From assembly GCA_028532985.1 (NCBI GenBank), contig JANCIK010000013.1:2480001-2544000 (forward strand): a stretch of 64,000 nt of DNA, given 5' to 3'. The stretch comes from Stropharia rugosoannulata (taxonomy: Eukaryota > Basidiomycota > Agaricomycetes > Agaricales > Strophariaceae). Position numbers and translations under genes: made by a program. Below, piece by piece: positions 45,138 to 56,424 of this stretch. Position 1 is the stretch's first letter, and every line of letters starts with the position of its first letter. Under the pieces are notes generated by a model that was not told where the DNA came from, made no database searches, and saw only the letters and a list, made by a program, of their open reading frames with translations.

Positions 45138-46218
45138 GGTGTAGGCTTCGTTCAGTCGCCTGAAAATTCATCAGCTGCGCATTTTATAGTTGACCATCAT
45201 GTGCTCGCGTACAATTGTATGTAGCTTCTCTGATTCAGTGTCAACTTCTGATGCTGCGGACGGCCAGTCCTCACCTTGTATGAGAATTGAGTGTCCTCAA
45301 CTCGCATGAGTCGCATCCGAAATGACACCCTTGTCATGTATCCGTCCCTTAAGAAATTCTTTATCTATATTTGCATTAACTAAAATTATTTCAACATAGA
45401 GTGCTGTACCATTTCAAATGGTTCGTTCATCCCATGTCGCAAGGGTCATGTACGTGGACGAAATCGGTGGTTTGTCCCGTGTTCCGGACCCAGTGGACAA
45501 AGAAAATATTGAAAATGGCTGAGACCATACCTCCAAAAACTGGTTAAACGAAATATTTTGGACGAAATTTCCCGCCCTTGGATGAACCATTCGAAATGGT
45601 ACAGTATTCCTATGGTATTAGGGTATCAGTGTGTCAGTGTTCAACGTTCAGAAATATACAAGACTGCAAACGAAACTGGCTTACAGAGGCATGCTGAACC
45701 TTCAACTTGAGATCTTCGGAGTTGAGCTGCGACGCTGAATCCACTCACCTTGTCGCAGACAACGACCAGCAGCCAGGAGCGCCTCCACTGCTCGCCCCGA
45801 CTGGCAGCATGGACAGCCCATCCAGCAAGCCGGCGCTGCATCGACGGATAAGAGATCTGGGCGAACAATTGGACTTGTCAATCGTGAACTCAAAACGGGG
45901 GGTGACAAGCGCAGTAAACCCGAGTTTACTTTGAGTTCAATCATAAAAGCCGAGCAGCGGCCGGTATTTACCGGGGTGTGCAGCAATGCCGGATTGCTAT
46001 ATTTCGTACTCCGACCAATCTCTGTTCTCCTGAATCGTTTGCCAATCACTTAGATTGTGATGCATAAGTTCTTTCCCAGGTTTATATGAACGTCTCGGAC
46101 TTGATTGTCCTATAGGCTCTCAGAAATAACACAGAATTGGAAGAGAACGTTTTTGTTTGTGCTTGAAAGAAAACTCATTACAACAGTAATGACAATGTTA
46201 AAACAAAAAGGATCAAGG
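45138..46218. other. Intergenic with a short inverted-repeat element
   Basis: Between two minus-strand genes. Holds the 200-bp inverted-repeat element at 45405-45604. Other frames are unsupported. Confidence 0.55.
45405..45604. mobile_element. Candidate short MITE with imperfect terminal inverted repeats
   Basis: The left end (45405-45433) starts CTGTACCATTTCAAATGGTT and the right end (45580-45604) is its near reverse complement (CTGTACCATTTCGAATGGTT when reversed), both continuing to TCATCC after a 3-bp length difference. Each arm itself contains a palindrome around ACCATTT. No clear target-site duplication was found. No coding capacity. Confidence 0.5.
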
Positions 46219-48946
46219 TCAGTAGCCAAAGTGTACATACGGAACCCAGGTCAAGAATGAAGTTTCGTCGTCTTTAAGCTTCTCTCGGACTTTCCTTGTG
46301 GCATCATCCAAGGCGTAGGCAGCGCGAGTACTGTCCAATCCCGTGTCTTGGCGTAAATACTGATAAAAGAACCTGGCGAAATCTGGTCCATAGAAGTCAG
46401 AGATGCTCCACATCGTACCAACTACCCCACGGTACCCAGCGGTGAGCATACCAGCAGCGAGATGGACAACCTCATCTGACAATTCCACGTCGCCTTTGCT
46501 CGTTTGGCATGCTGAGAGAAAAGCAAATTCAGAGTTTGGAATTTTACGTTGCATGATCTCAAGGAGGGGCAGACGGCCATCGTGGAGACAGACACCACTC
46601 CGTAGAGGATCTGTCCTGTCCTGAACTCCATGACAAGCAAAGTGAACCCAATTGTGAGAGTTCATCGCGGACTTTACTTTTTCCACGGTGGCCTCGGCAT
46701 TTTCCAGCAGCATTGTGGTAACGTGAGGTTCTTCCTTCATCATATCTTCGATTGCATGAGTTTCTTTGGTAGTTGCGGGTATAGGACTGAGCCCTGGTGT
46801 GTTGGGCTGGTTGACAAGGAGGATTTTGGTATGATTGGATGATGTGGTCGAGGCGGTGAACTTTTCACAAAGAGAACTGACAGTCGGCGTGTAAGATGAA
46901 ATCACAAAGTCGGACACACAAGATCCTGGCTGATAGTCTGCGCCAAAGATTCCAGCTGCATGGAGTGGAAGAAAAGAAAATGGACCAGTTGGACACCACC
47001 ATAAACGTGGACGATTTGATGACTGTTGGGGAACCTGTAAGAACTCTGATTAGTATATCTTATAAACGGATGATTACAGTCTCTTACCGAAAACTCCAGT
47101 GCTTCAAGGATTGGGTGTACTACTTTATTCCAAAGAACTTTCAGAATATGCGACATTGATTTCTGGTTCAGTCGGCGACCGGAGAGGCGTACTCCATCCT
47201 CAACACCGCGGTGGCGAAGGATGTTCGATTGAAGCATGTTCTGCAGTTTACTGGCATCCTCGAGGGTAAAATTTCTCAAAGGGATGTGCAGAGGAGTCTC
47301 AGCCCCGGGTATAAGGGCTAGGACATCGCACCGTGCACTGAAAGCATTAAACATGATAATTGGACCATCCTTGGGTATTACGGAGAGGATGGTGCTGGAC
47401 TGTGGTGGTTTCAGAAACCCGTGAAAGCCTGGAAGATCCCGAATTTCATTAAGGAGCCGTTCATACTCTGTAGTGTCGAGGGTATCATTTAAAGTGCCAT
47501 ACTGATGGGAAGTTTCAAGTGTGGGTGCCATCTGAGCCTTAATGAAGCGTTCAGCTAATGCTTTATTTGCGGTCATGAGTTTGCCCATGAGTATACTGAG
47601 CTGACCGAGCTGATTCCACACCATGCAACGGCCAAGTTCAAGCCACTCCAGAGCAAGATCTGCTCTATCTATAGCAAACACGTCGGCCACAGAGCTACTC
47701 ATAGCGCCCGCGAAATTATTTAGCATCATTCTGGAGCTGTCGGATAGCACCGTCAATATTCTAAAATAGCTGATTAGTTCGGGACATGTACTCATTTCTA
47801 AGTTTGACGTACCGCGAGAAAAGGTCAGAATCACCCGCAAGGGTAGGTTGACCGGCATCCCGGAGTTGCGAAATAGCATTTCCTATGTCTCGTATATCGC
47901 CAGTGTGTGCAAATTGGAATAAATATGCATTCTCAAGGTTGGTGCGCCGCGAAGAAAGGGAAGAAAGTCCTGAGGGGCCGGATTGAACAGCATTTTGAAG
48001 GTGCGTGATGCCGCATTCAATATCCTGAGCGTCTCCAGTATGTTTAAAACGAGATAGGTATGCTTTTCCAAGGTTATTGCACCAAGTGGGGATCAAAGCA
48101 GATTCAGGGGAACGGAGCTCAGTGGAATACTTAGTAAGTAGTTTCTCGTAAAGGCTTATTATTCGAGTAATGATGGCGATATCCCCTGTGTGTTCAAAGA
48201 GAGAGTCGAGTGCTTTAATCTTCTTATGGATTTCTAGTATCTCTTCGATTTCAGCAGACGTTTGAAAACCTGCGAGAAAAGGTCAACGTGGATTCGATTT
48301 AATTTACAATGCATCTTACTTATTGCTGATACTATCTTGCATCCTATAGCATTGTTTTCGTTTATCAGTGTACACGCGTAGTTGACTGTGGTTCCTATGA
48401 GTATGAATGTCACGATTTAGGGTCCCGATAAGAGGAGTGATGAATCTGAAAACTTGCCTTCCTCTGCACTCATAGCGACATAAATTTCGTCTGTAGTAAT
48501 GGTATAGAAAGCCTCATTCGTCCGATCTCTTGACTGAATACACAACTGTATATCCGCATGTCCCACTGGAGACCTTGAATATTTTCCAATTGAATAGTGA
48601 GTTTCTGAAAAGGGCTTATCGATACACGTATAACTCACAAAGAAATACTGCTCTCGGATCTCCATTGTGTAGGAGAGATCTTTGCAAGACCCAACGTCTG
48701 TAAAACCTCGCCGTCTTGCATGACAAGCAGGGTCAACTCGTCGTTTATTTGATGAGGATGCAGACATTCAAGGAAAATATCTAAATTATGAGGTGAGGCC
48801 AGGAGGACTCACTGAAAATAGGAACAATTCTTACCCTTTAGTGAGACCCATTGAGTTAGAAGAGGATCAGGTTGGGCTACTCCTAATGAATTGGAGAGAA
48901 AGTCAGGGCCGCTATCTATATCATGACTATGAGTGGTGATAGCCAT
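46219..48946 (-). CDS. TPR-CHAT protein (caspase-like fold)
   Basis: Seven exons (48946-48835, 48780-48639, 48573-48458, 48394-48320, 48269-47813, 47760-47088, 47034-46219) encode 796 residues. The N-terminal ~130 residues are beta-rich; TPR-like repeats follow (NLGKAYLSRFKHTGDAQDIE, NAYLFQFAHTGDIRDIGNAI). The linker LALEWLELGRCMVWNQ and PGFHGFLKPP are typical just before CHAT. The CHAT domain fills the C-terminal half, with the His/Cys dyad present in VHFACHG (His about 660) and FLSACQTS (Cys about 701), then GVVGTMWSISD and the usual end WVPYVHFGY. So peptidase activity is possible. Intron 3 uses a GC donor (AAG|GCAAGT, 48457-48395). Fewer TPRs are present than in many mushroom relatives. 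Family members are linked to regulated proteolysis and, in other lineages, to cell death; the role here is inference. Confidence 0.88.
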
Positions 48947-49330
48947 TTTTGATATCAAGGATACTCCGAGATTGAGAGGTTGTCAATTGATTATAAAACA
49001 GACGTAGCTGGGGAAAGTAATCCACTCAAAATCAGAAGTGGCCTTGCTGAAAGTAAGGTTCCACACTGTCTAATTCTTATCCGTTTTGCACATGTTTGTT
49101 CTCTCTTCTCTTATACACACAACCAAATACATCCACGACCCACCCCATCCTAATTCCTTCGAAAATCGCTCCGTTTTGTACTTGTTTGTCTATAGCCTAT
49201 ATGCTACACAGATGTAATTTAATCATTCTACGTCCGTTTCCCACTCTGTCACTTCTGCGTTGTAAGCCTCTGTCATTCCCGTCCTCGCTCCCTCCAAGAT
49301 CCCGCCAAGATCTCGTCCTCCATCGTTGCT
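48947..49330. other. Promoter side of the TPR-CHAT gene
   Basis: No gene recognised. The plus frame at 49096-49536 overlaps the helicase remnant on the other strand and is not supported. Confidence 0.5.
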
Positions 49331-49979
49331 TCACTGGTGGAACTCGCCATGCTCGTATTTCTCTCTTGTTCGTTGCCAGCTTAGCTTCTCTAACCTCTTC
49401 ATGTCTTTGTGTAGGTCTTCCGATGGATGATTCTGGAACAACTTCTTGTCGAATTCCCGCAGCAATCAAATTGTATCGCGTCCTCTACTTCGTGATAGTG
49501 CCACGTATACTCCGAATGGTGAAAGTGCTCCAGTAGGTGGTTTTCCTATGTCTATAATCACGTACTCAATTGTTTGACCTTGTGATTTATAGTCTGTAAA
49601 CACATATCCTGGCGTTATTGCATACTGTCGCCTCTTTATGCGATATTCTTCTTTCTTCGCTCCTCTGGCTGTAAACAATGAAGCTTCCGAAGGCGTTATG
49701 GGTATTAATCCTTCGGGTATTCCTTCGAATTTTATTGACGATCCTTTGTCAGGTTGAAATAGAAACATTGCGGGAGGATATTCCAATGTTATCGCTCCAT
49801 CTACAGGCTGACCCAGTTCCCCTTCTCTCTCGTCGAGTATAATGTCTTTGGTAATGCCCCTTGTCTCATTTGCTACCTCCGCTTCCGTACAAGTTTGTAC
49901 TTAAGATAATTCTCACTCTTAACGTCGGCGCCTCCTTAAAATTCATGTAGTCATCTTGAATTATTTTTAAGGGTATCTC
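49331..49979 (-). pseudogene. Helitron/PIF1-type helicase fragment
   Basis: C-terminal piece of an ATP-dependent DNA helicase of the PIF1/Helitron kind. On minus the reading runs DDYMNFKEAPTLRVRI, shifts frame near 49900-49880, continues EVANETRGITKDIILDERE, then FTDYKSQGQTIEYVIIDIGK and the helicase motif VI block YVALSRSRGRDTI. There the expected Arg codon is TGA (49468-49466), after which the same frame goes on LLREFDKKLFQNHPSEDLHK to a terminal stop at 49331. So there is one premature stop and one frameshift, and the N-terminal helicase motifs are missing. The stop fits a single CGA-to-TGA change. It is a dead transposon-derived fragment. Confidence 0.85.
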
Positions 49980-50411
49980 TTGACTTTAAATTTAAACTTA
50001 TTTGCTTGTTTGCCCAAAACAATCAGCAAGGCACTATCGCTGAAAGCGATACTTTATTTCGCAGGTTGCGTCCTATTGATATGCTGCACACCATTTGACA
50101 TTATCACGTGTGAGTTTGTCAGCTCTTCTCCATTTTCAACGTTGACATGGCCTGCCTGTCCCCAGTTATAACTCATCTCCCAGGACCCAAAGAAACATAC
50201 CTTTGCACTCCAACGGGCGCCTGTGTTTGTACCTAATCCAAAGCCGCAGTCATCAACAAGTGATAACGATCATGTTGCAGAACTCCGTGAAACGTAAAAA
50301 AGCTGACTTTGGGGTGATGGAGAGTTGCACTTTTAACGGGATGAAACGTTGTTATTTCCGTGGAACCAAAGGAAAAAAACTGCAAATGAATACTAATCCC
50401 TCTCTTCAACC
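49980..50411. other. Intergenic
   Basis: AT-rich spacer between the helicase remnant and the damaged four-TM gene. Nothing recognised; it may contain more degenerate element sequence. Confidence 0.45.
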
Positions 50412-51032
50412 ATGATTGTAGCGCAAGACTCGGATACAGCATCCACTGCAAGCACTCTTGTCTCCCCTCAAAAACGGCCGATACCGCGCTACTTCCTTGC
50501 ATTACTCTACATCTCATGCATCAACTCTTTTTCGGCGCTCTGTTTCGTTGCCAACGATGACGCGCAACTTCACCCAAAAATTATCATTGCCGTTGTTCTG
50601 GCATATGCATTCTTTCTCCCCTACCAAGGCGCATCAATCCTTCTACACTATCTTCACCGACACGATGCGCACTCCATCTTCCGATTTAGTCCTTCATCAC
50701 CAAAGGCGGTTGCATACGGCGTATTTCTTGCGCTGCTATGGACTGCAAGCGTGGCAGTGGCTATCGTCAGGTTACGTGGCCAGATTGTTTTCTTTGGACG
50801 CATTGCCCGTGGTATGGTGACTTGCGTCGGGAATGCACCGACTGGGACATACGAATTTTGCTATGAAAACAACTACACTATGGACTATCATTGGCACTCG
50901 ATGGTTGCGACCTCTTTGGAGCGAATATGCGGTCTTTACAAGGTCTTTAACCTCCAGTCATCTTCTTCCAAGCCCAAGTGTACTACAGCAGCTCCAGCGG
51001 CTCGCTGCCAGAGTGATTACACATCCTTTTGA
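50412..51032 (+). pseudogene. Frameshifted paralogue of the four-TM protein
   Basis: The open frame codes for 206 residues whose first two thirds follow the protein at 44553-45137 closely: both begin MIV, share a YISC/SISC first helix, LAYAFFLPYQGA, a SIF.F.PSS loop and a third helix. After GRIARGMVT the similarity leaves this frame. From about 50833 another plus frame carries the equivalent of TM4 and the tail (LWTIIGTRWLRPLWSEYAVF against LLLLIGITWLCWRHRYYSAS). No intron fits between them: no AG acceptor lies in the needed place. A one-base indel between about 50815 and 50860 therefore replaced TM4 by a polar tail. It could also be a functional, shortened three-TM variant. Confidence 0.6.
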
Positions 51033-52600
51033 AGTCCTCGACTCACCCTCAAAAGCCCGCAAGAGTATGCAAGTTACACGAGTACAATCTGCCTTGGCAG
51101 GGTCATCAATAAGCGCCCATATGCGCTCATGTTAAGCGACCGTCCTGCACTTTTACTTACTTTATTATGTAGTCAGGGTCGAAGGCAAGTACATTGCACA
51201 GCCAACTTTCAACATTTCACGACACACTAATGCATACAGTACCTTCCGTCTTGTTCCTTCTGGGCCTGGCGGTATAGGATGACATGCACATTCGGGAAGA
51301 ACGCTGTGTGATGTTTCTGGTTGACCGCTGCCGGACCTGACTAGCATATGATTATCTGCCAATGTATGAATCGCTCTTTAGTCCGGCAGCAAATAACTCA
51401 CCTCGAGCAGATAACTAGCGACAGACAACGTTGTCTTCATGCTTCACGTTATTTTCTCTTGTTGAGAATAGAAACCATGGGTAACTCTATCCAAAACGGT
51501 CGTAAATGTCTTTTGCAAACTTCTTCTCTTCGGAATGAATCAGCTGCGCGAAACATATATATCTCATGCGCACGACATTAGTCCAAAAAAGTGTACGGGT
51601 TAAAAATATTCCTACCAATTATGTATGTTTTCTCGACATATGCTATATGTATGCTTGTACTAAGCGTTACAGTGTAACTACGCACGGCCATTATGCGCTC
51701 CATCGCGCTCTGCATGCAAGGCAGATTGGCGAAAAGGAAATTTTGGCAAGGCTGCAGTCTAGAGATGCGGAGATATGGGCTGCACGCGAGCCTAAAACGA
51801 CTTCTTTCGATTGCCTGCCGGACGTGGGCTCCACAATGCGCATTCAAAGGTCTCGAAGTAGGCGCTCCATCCGCTTGCCGGACAACCTCCGCTCCTTGTT
51901 CCCGACCCCTTTTGGAGCAAGATAAGCGTTCGCTCCTACCATCCACCGATTAATTTCGAGAGCGTGGATCGCCTCATGGTCGGCGGGCAGTGCAACTGAA
52001 GCCTCCAATGCACGATGCACTCGATACATACAACCTCCGATTGCCACTAGATAAGCCGGACTTTGGCAGGAGTGGAAAAGTTAATGTAATCAAACATCAC
52101 CATAGAAGGGATAAACCGAATTTGTCATCAAGCAAGGGGCCGTCAAGCCGTCGAAGTTGATTTGTTTGGTGAAAACCCTTCTCTGCTTAGCACCAACTTG
52201 GCGACGTGGACAAGACGAACGTTGACATTAAGGCAATGCTCCAGCAGGTCGCGAAGCCTATACGTGTCTCAGTGGGCTTGAGGCTCGATTCAAGTTTGAT
52301 TTAGAACTTGGGTTACCCATACCCGCACGTCTGCCAGGTACAAGAACAGAATCACCTCCGGCCCTCTCGCGCGCTCAGGAAGAATTTAATAATAGGACGG
52401 TATTACTGCGATACATAACCACTGCCCTCCTCGATCTCACCTGTCACTGCCCTGCGTTCCTTAGGACAGAATAAAGGCTCGGCCGCTTCCCGTTCATCAA
52501 AAGGATAAGCGTCTTCTTGCTTGATCTACCTTCTTCCTACCGACCTTCATCCTCCCTTGCTGCTCCATTGAAGCCCTCTCCACGTTTACCTTCTTCACTC
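51033..52600. other. Intergenic, promoter of disordered-family member 2
   Basis: 1.6 kb without a supported gene. The frames at 51566-51953 on both strands overlap each other and lack family features. Confidence 0.5.
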
Positions 52601-54688
52601 ATGTCGGGAGAGTCTTCGCTAACCGAGCTAGGTCTTCGTCCAGCGCGCCCTAGGCCTGTTAGTCGGTTCTGCATCAGCCTTTCTGCTGCGCTAATTTCTC
52701 GTCGTATTCGCAGAAGTCCACCCCGAAATTCTTAACCCGAAAACATGAAGGTGAGCCAGGCATGATTTCAATCGAGGTGAGGGTTGACTGAATCGCAACA
52801 TCTGTTTGTAGAAACGTCGCGGAGCGGCAAAGTACCACCTGAAGAGAGCACTCATAGCGAGTTATCGTACTCGGCAACATCTACGAGGCGCCCTTTTCGA
52901 TCGTCACCCTTGGCTGGACCTGCTTTGTCCGGTGAATGCGCAAATCATTCTTCAAAGGAACGTAGCCCTCGCATCTTCGCTGGTTTATCCTCCCTCCTGA
53001 AAGAACCGCTCCCATGCCACCCCCGACCTAAATCCTCCAAGGTTTCTACGTCGGATGCTTGTCCGGAGCGTCGTGAACGACCAGTGTCCTCCGCATCTGT
53101 TGCAAGTAGCATGCCGGCATCATTGTCATTAAAATCAATTGGCACTGACAGTCAATTTATGCCGTCACCACCGCCGTCACCGCTCTACGATGACTTTGGT
53201 GCACAGCGGATGCGCTCGCTGCGACAGCGCGTGGACAGCATAACGCGATCAGGACAGGGTGAATTTCTCACACCGCCCGATGCCTATTACAGTACGAGAA
53301 GAGTTAATTCTCGTCCTGATCAACTGCGGAACGGAGAACGCACGACGATGGATACGCGTACGAAGGCCTCCAGGTCGAGCGGGCGTGGCCAATCATCCAG
53401 TCTTCCCTTATCTGCATCATCATTACCCTCCTCGAAGCGCAAGTCTATCATGAAACAACCTACTGTACCCACTGTGAGGGTGACTCCGGCCCTCCCCATT
53501 AATGACACTTGGTATACCCATCACGCCTTCGCTATCACTCCGCCATTTTCCAGGCTCGGCCTGCGTTCTCCCGATGTTGTCCTCCCGCTCTCGCCCAAGG
53601 AGTTTCGGAGGAAGAGCGCTGCTACGCAGAGAGGCAACGCTTCGCCCAGTCTACGGAGTACCTCCGCTACCAGCATCAGCAGCTCGTTTTCCTGGAACCA
53701 ATCAAACGCAGACTCGCTCAGCACGCTCGCGTCGTCGCGCAGCATGGATCCGCCGGCGCACTCTGGTTCTGAAGCAGATGAGTTGGAGCGCGCGACGGTG
53801 CAAACGGATGACACTTACGCTATTTCTGACTACTCCCCGGCGTCTTCTGAATGGGCCAAGCTGTCACCAGCTTACGATAACCGGCAGCCGATCCTCAAGG
53901 CCCAAGGTAGCGTGGCCGTCCTCGTCCGGACATGCTCGTCCACCGACACACTGAATGGAACCCGTCCGTCCTCTCCGCAGCACGTTGAGGCCACCTCATC
54001 GCCCTCGAAAGTGTCCAGTCATCTCCTCAGTCACCCCGTCTGCACGAATCTTCATGACGAAGCACCAGCCTCGCACCAAGATCCCCAGCAGGTTATTGTT
54101 GGCGACATGCACGCCGACGCACACATCAGCCGCGATCCACCTGCACCTCTGTTGAAACGTAAATCGGTGCTCTCGCGCGTCAAAAGCTGGCACTGGGGCT
54201 CCACGTCGAGCAGGGCCTCTCCGTCCGCAGCACACAGACGGAGCGCGTCGACTGACCAACAAGGGCGCTCTTCCATTCGCAGAAGCGAGCTCGCAGAGCC
54301 TTCTTCTCTGCCGGCGGCGGTGGCATCAACGCCACACCTTCCGCTGGACAAGCGCCGCACCGCGAAAGGGCTGGACCTCAGTGCCGAGGCATGCGGCGTG
54401 CGGCAGCACGACGTGCGTCCTGAAACTCACCGTTCGCTGCTACAGGACGAATTCGACGTGTGCGTGCTGTCAGACGCAAAGGCCGGTGATGTAAACGCGA
54501 CGCATAGCGTAGCCTACCTGAATGTGGAACTCGTGGATTCTGCGGTGAAGTATCGGTCGTGGTCGACGACCCTCAAAGCCAAGCGCCGCGCGTCTATGAA
54601 GCGAGCCTGGAAAGCGCTCAGACGGAGCGCAGGGGGAGCTGGTGAGACGGCCGGCAACCCAGCTGGTATCTCGCTACTTGCTGCATGA
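52601..54688 (+). CDS. Disordered protein with ITPPF...VVLPL block, member 2
   Basis: Three exons (52601-52657, 52714-52750, 52812-54688) encode 656 residues. The start MSGESSLTELGLRP was found by joining two small exons in phase to the large open frame, which itself has no ATG near its beginning. The protein is Ser/Pro/Arg-rich and mostly disordered. One ordered block (DTWYTHHAFAITPPFSRLGL, then SPDVVLPLSPKEFRRKS) is shared with the gene at 24550-25428. Later come a basic LLKRKSVLSRVKSWHWG and a basic C-terminal RASMKRAWKALRRSAGG that may form an amphipathic helix. Many SP and RRxS contexts suggest phosphorylation. No known domain or localisation signal. Confidence 0.75.
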
Positions 54689-56424
54689 CGTTAGTCTGAC
54701 AGTAATTCCTTTTAATGCTTCGGACAACATAATTTAACTGTATGGAAGTAGGAGTAATAACGAATGTATGAGTGTAATGCATGCTGGGGCGCAGCTCTGA
54801 GGCTACTTTGCTGTCTTGTCAAGCTCTTGTACGTATATGATAGGATAGGCTTCCATATGTAACTAAAACCTTACTTGATGTCAAGTTACTTATGTAAATA
54901 TACATGAGCTATTAAAAATTCTCCTGCGATGCTTACATCCTTAAGGCATCTCTTTGAATAATTATTTCAGAAGATCGAGCCCGCCGAACGTTCGACAAGA
55001 CTCAGGACTTGCTCAGGACCGTGGACTTCGGATTTCTCCGAAGTCCTCAGCTCCGCGGAACCGGCATCCCCGGCGCAGCCATGCTGTTATGGTATGTGAT
55101 CTGTCGGCTCAACATTAGTCACGCGCAAACACTCACGCGTTCAAAAACCCTTCAAGAACAACATAACGAGCGACTACGCTCAATTTAAAATACCAAAAAT
55201 ACATGTATCAGCCTAGATAGAATATAGCCCATCCCTGGCTGATCAGTTTCTCGCTAAGAATATCTACAAGGAACTCACCAGTGAGTAACAGGAACTTCAG
55301 GGAGCATCAAGAAGCATCAAGAGCATTCTCATTCCTTCTCCAAGATTACTGATAATTCTTGCAGGTGCTCAACTGCTTCTTTAAAATTCTCTCAGTAGTA
55401 GTATAAAAACCCTGTACTTTGTAGATAGAAAAATCAATCTGATTTACCCCCGTCTTTGTCTGCCTGATCCCATCAGCCCAGCATAACGAAGACATAAGTA
55501 CGGCCTTGCGCTACTTATATCCTCGAGTAATCTCACTTCACTGCGTCACGCTGAAGAGTTATTACTAAGTTCATTCAGATCTATCTACTACTTTTTCTAA
55601 CTACCCGTTACCCCGTGTATTCACGCGAATACACCAACGCTAGATTCCCACGGACTCTAACACATGCCCTCTCACTTTTGAAATTCCGCCCTGAACTTTA
55701 AAAATATGGAGCGGCACAAGAACGGCAGTGGAACCGGCGCCGGCCCTTTCTCATGCTCTCCAATTTCCAAAGTTCAACACAGAACAACTGCTCATTAAGT
55801 GTACTCGTTAAATCTGAATTTATAGCATGCGCTGGCCCTTGGATATGAGACTGCAATGCTTCTCCAATTCTTCTCGCCCAGTCTGCCATAATACAATGGA
55901 CCACGAAAATGAAACATCTTTGAAACATCTCTTCCTCCATGCGCTCTTCCTCCCGAAGTGACTGTGATTCTCTCCAGAGTCCTTCATCAGAAAATCTTGG
56001 CTGTTCATCAGTACCGGAAGGCTCTGAAAGAAGAAGTATGGCAGCAAGATCTCGCTACATATCCCACTGACGAGCTTGTGCAGGAATATAACTAGAATAT
56101 AATCAAGCTGCGCTATCCTGAGGGAACATGTACGTGATTTTCTCTCACAGTATTCATTATTTTAACGCATATATGAAACATATAGGTTGCTTCTAGAAAT
56201 TTATGTCACCGGAACTACATTTGGCTGGTGTGTTTTTCTCTAATATTTCTAGGTGATTTGTCGTGTATTATATTTCTAACTGCTTATGTCTAGGCTTTCG
56301 GGTTGGAACCAAGTTGGAACATGCCGTGCTGTTCTCAAAATTGCAGATGCCGACGAGTTGCCGACCATTTGTTTATTTCAAACATCGACTACTTCAGTGC
56401 AAATCACCTCTAAATAAATAATTC
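54689..56424. other. Intergenic containing a solo LTR
   Basis: Besides the LTR at 55085-55662 there is a strong hairpin (GGACTTCGG, 6-nt loop, CCGAAGTCC; 55023-55046) just outside it. Frames at 55698-56047 on minus are unsupported. Confidence 0.6.
55085..55662. mobile_element. Solo LTR of an LTR retrotransposon
   Basis: The 578-bp segment starts TGTTATGG and ends CTCTAACA, i.e. TG...CA with TGTTA/TAACA inverted ends, and is flanked by the identical 5-mer CATGC (55080-55084 and 55663-55667). An internal TATAAAA (55402-55408) looks like the element's own promoter. No internal retroelement coding lies beside it, so it is a solo LTR left by recombination between two LTRs. Strand is not set; the TATA box suggests plus. 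Confidence 0.85.

Noticed and set aside
48416..48767. Frameshift in the N-terminal part of the TPR-CHAT gene
   Set aside because: An apparent stop disappears when the second intron is taken as 65 nt (48638-48574) instead of 34 nt.
49096..49536. 146-codon plus-strand frame
   Set aside because: Antisense to the helicase remnant; no family features.
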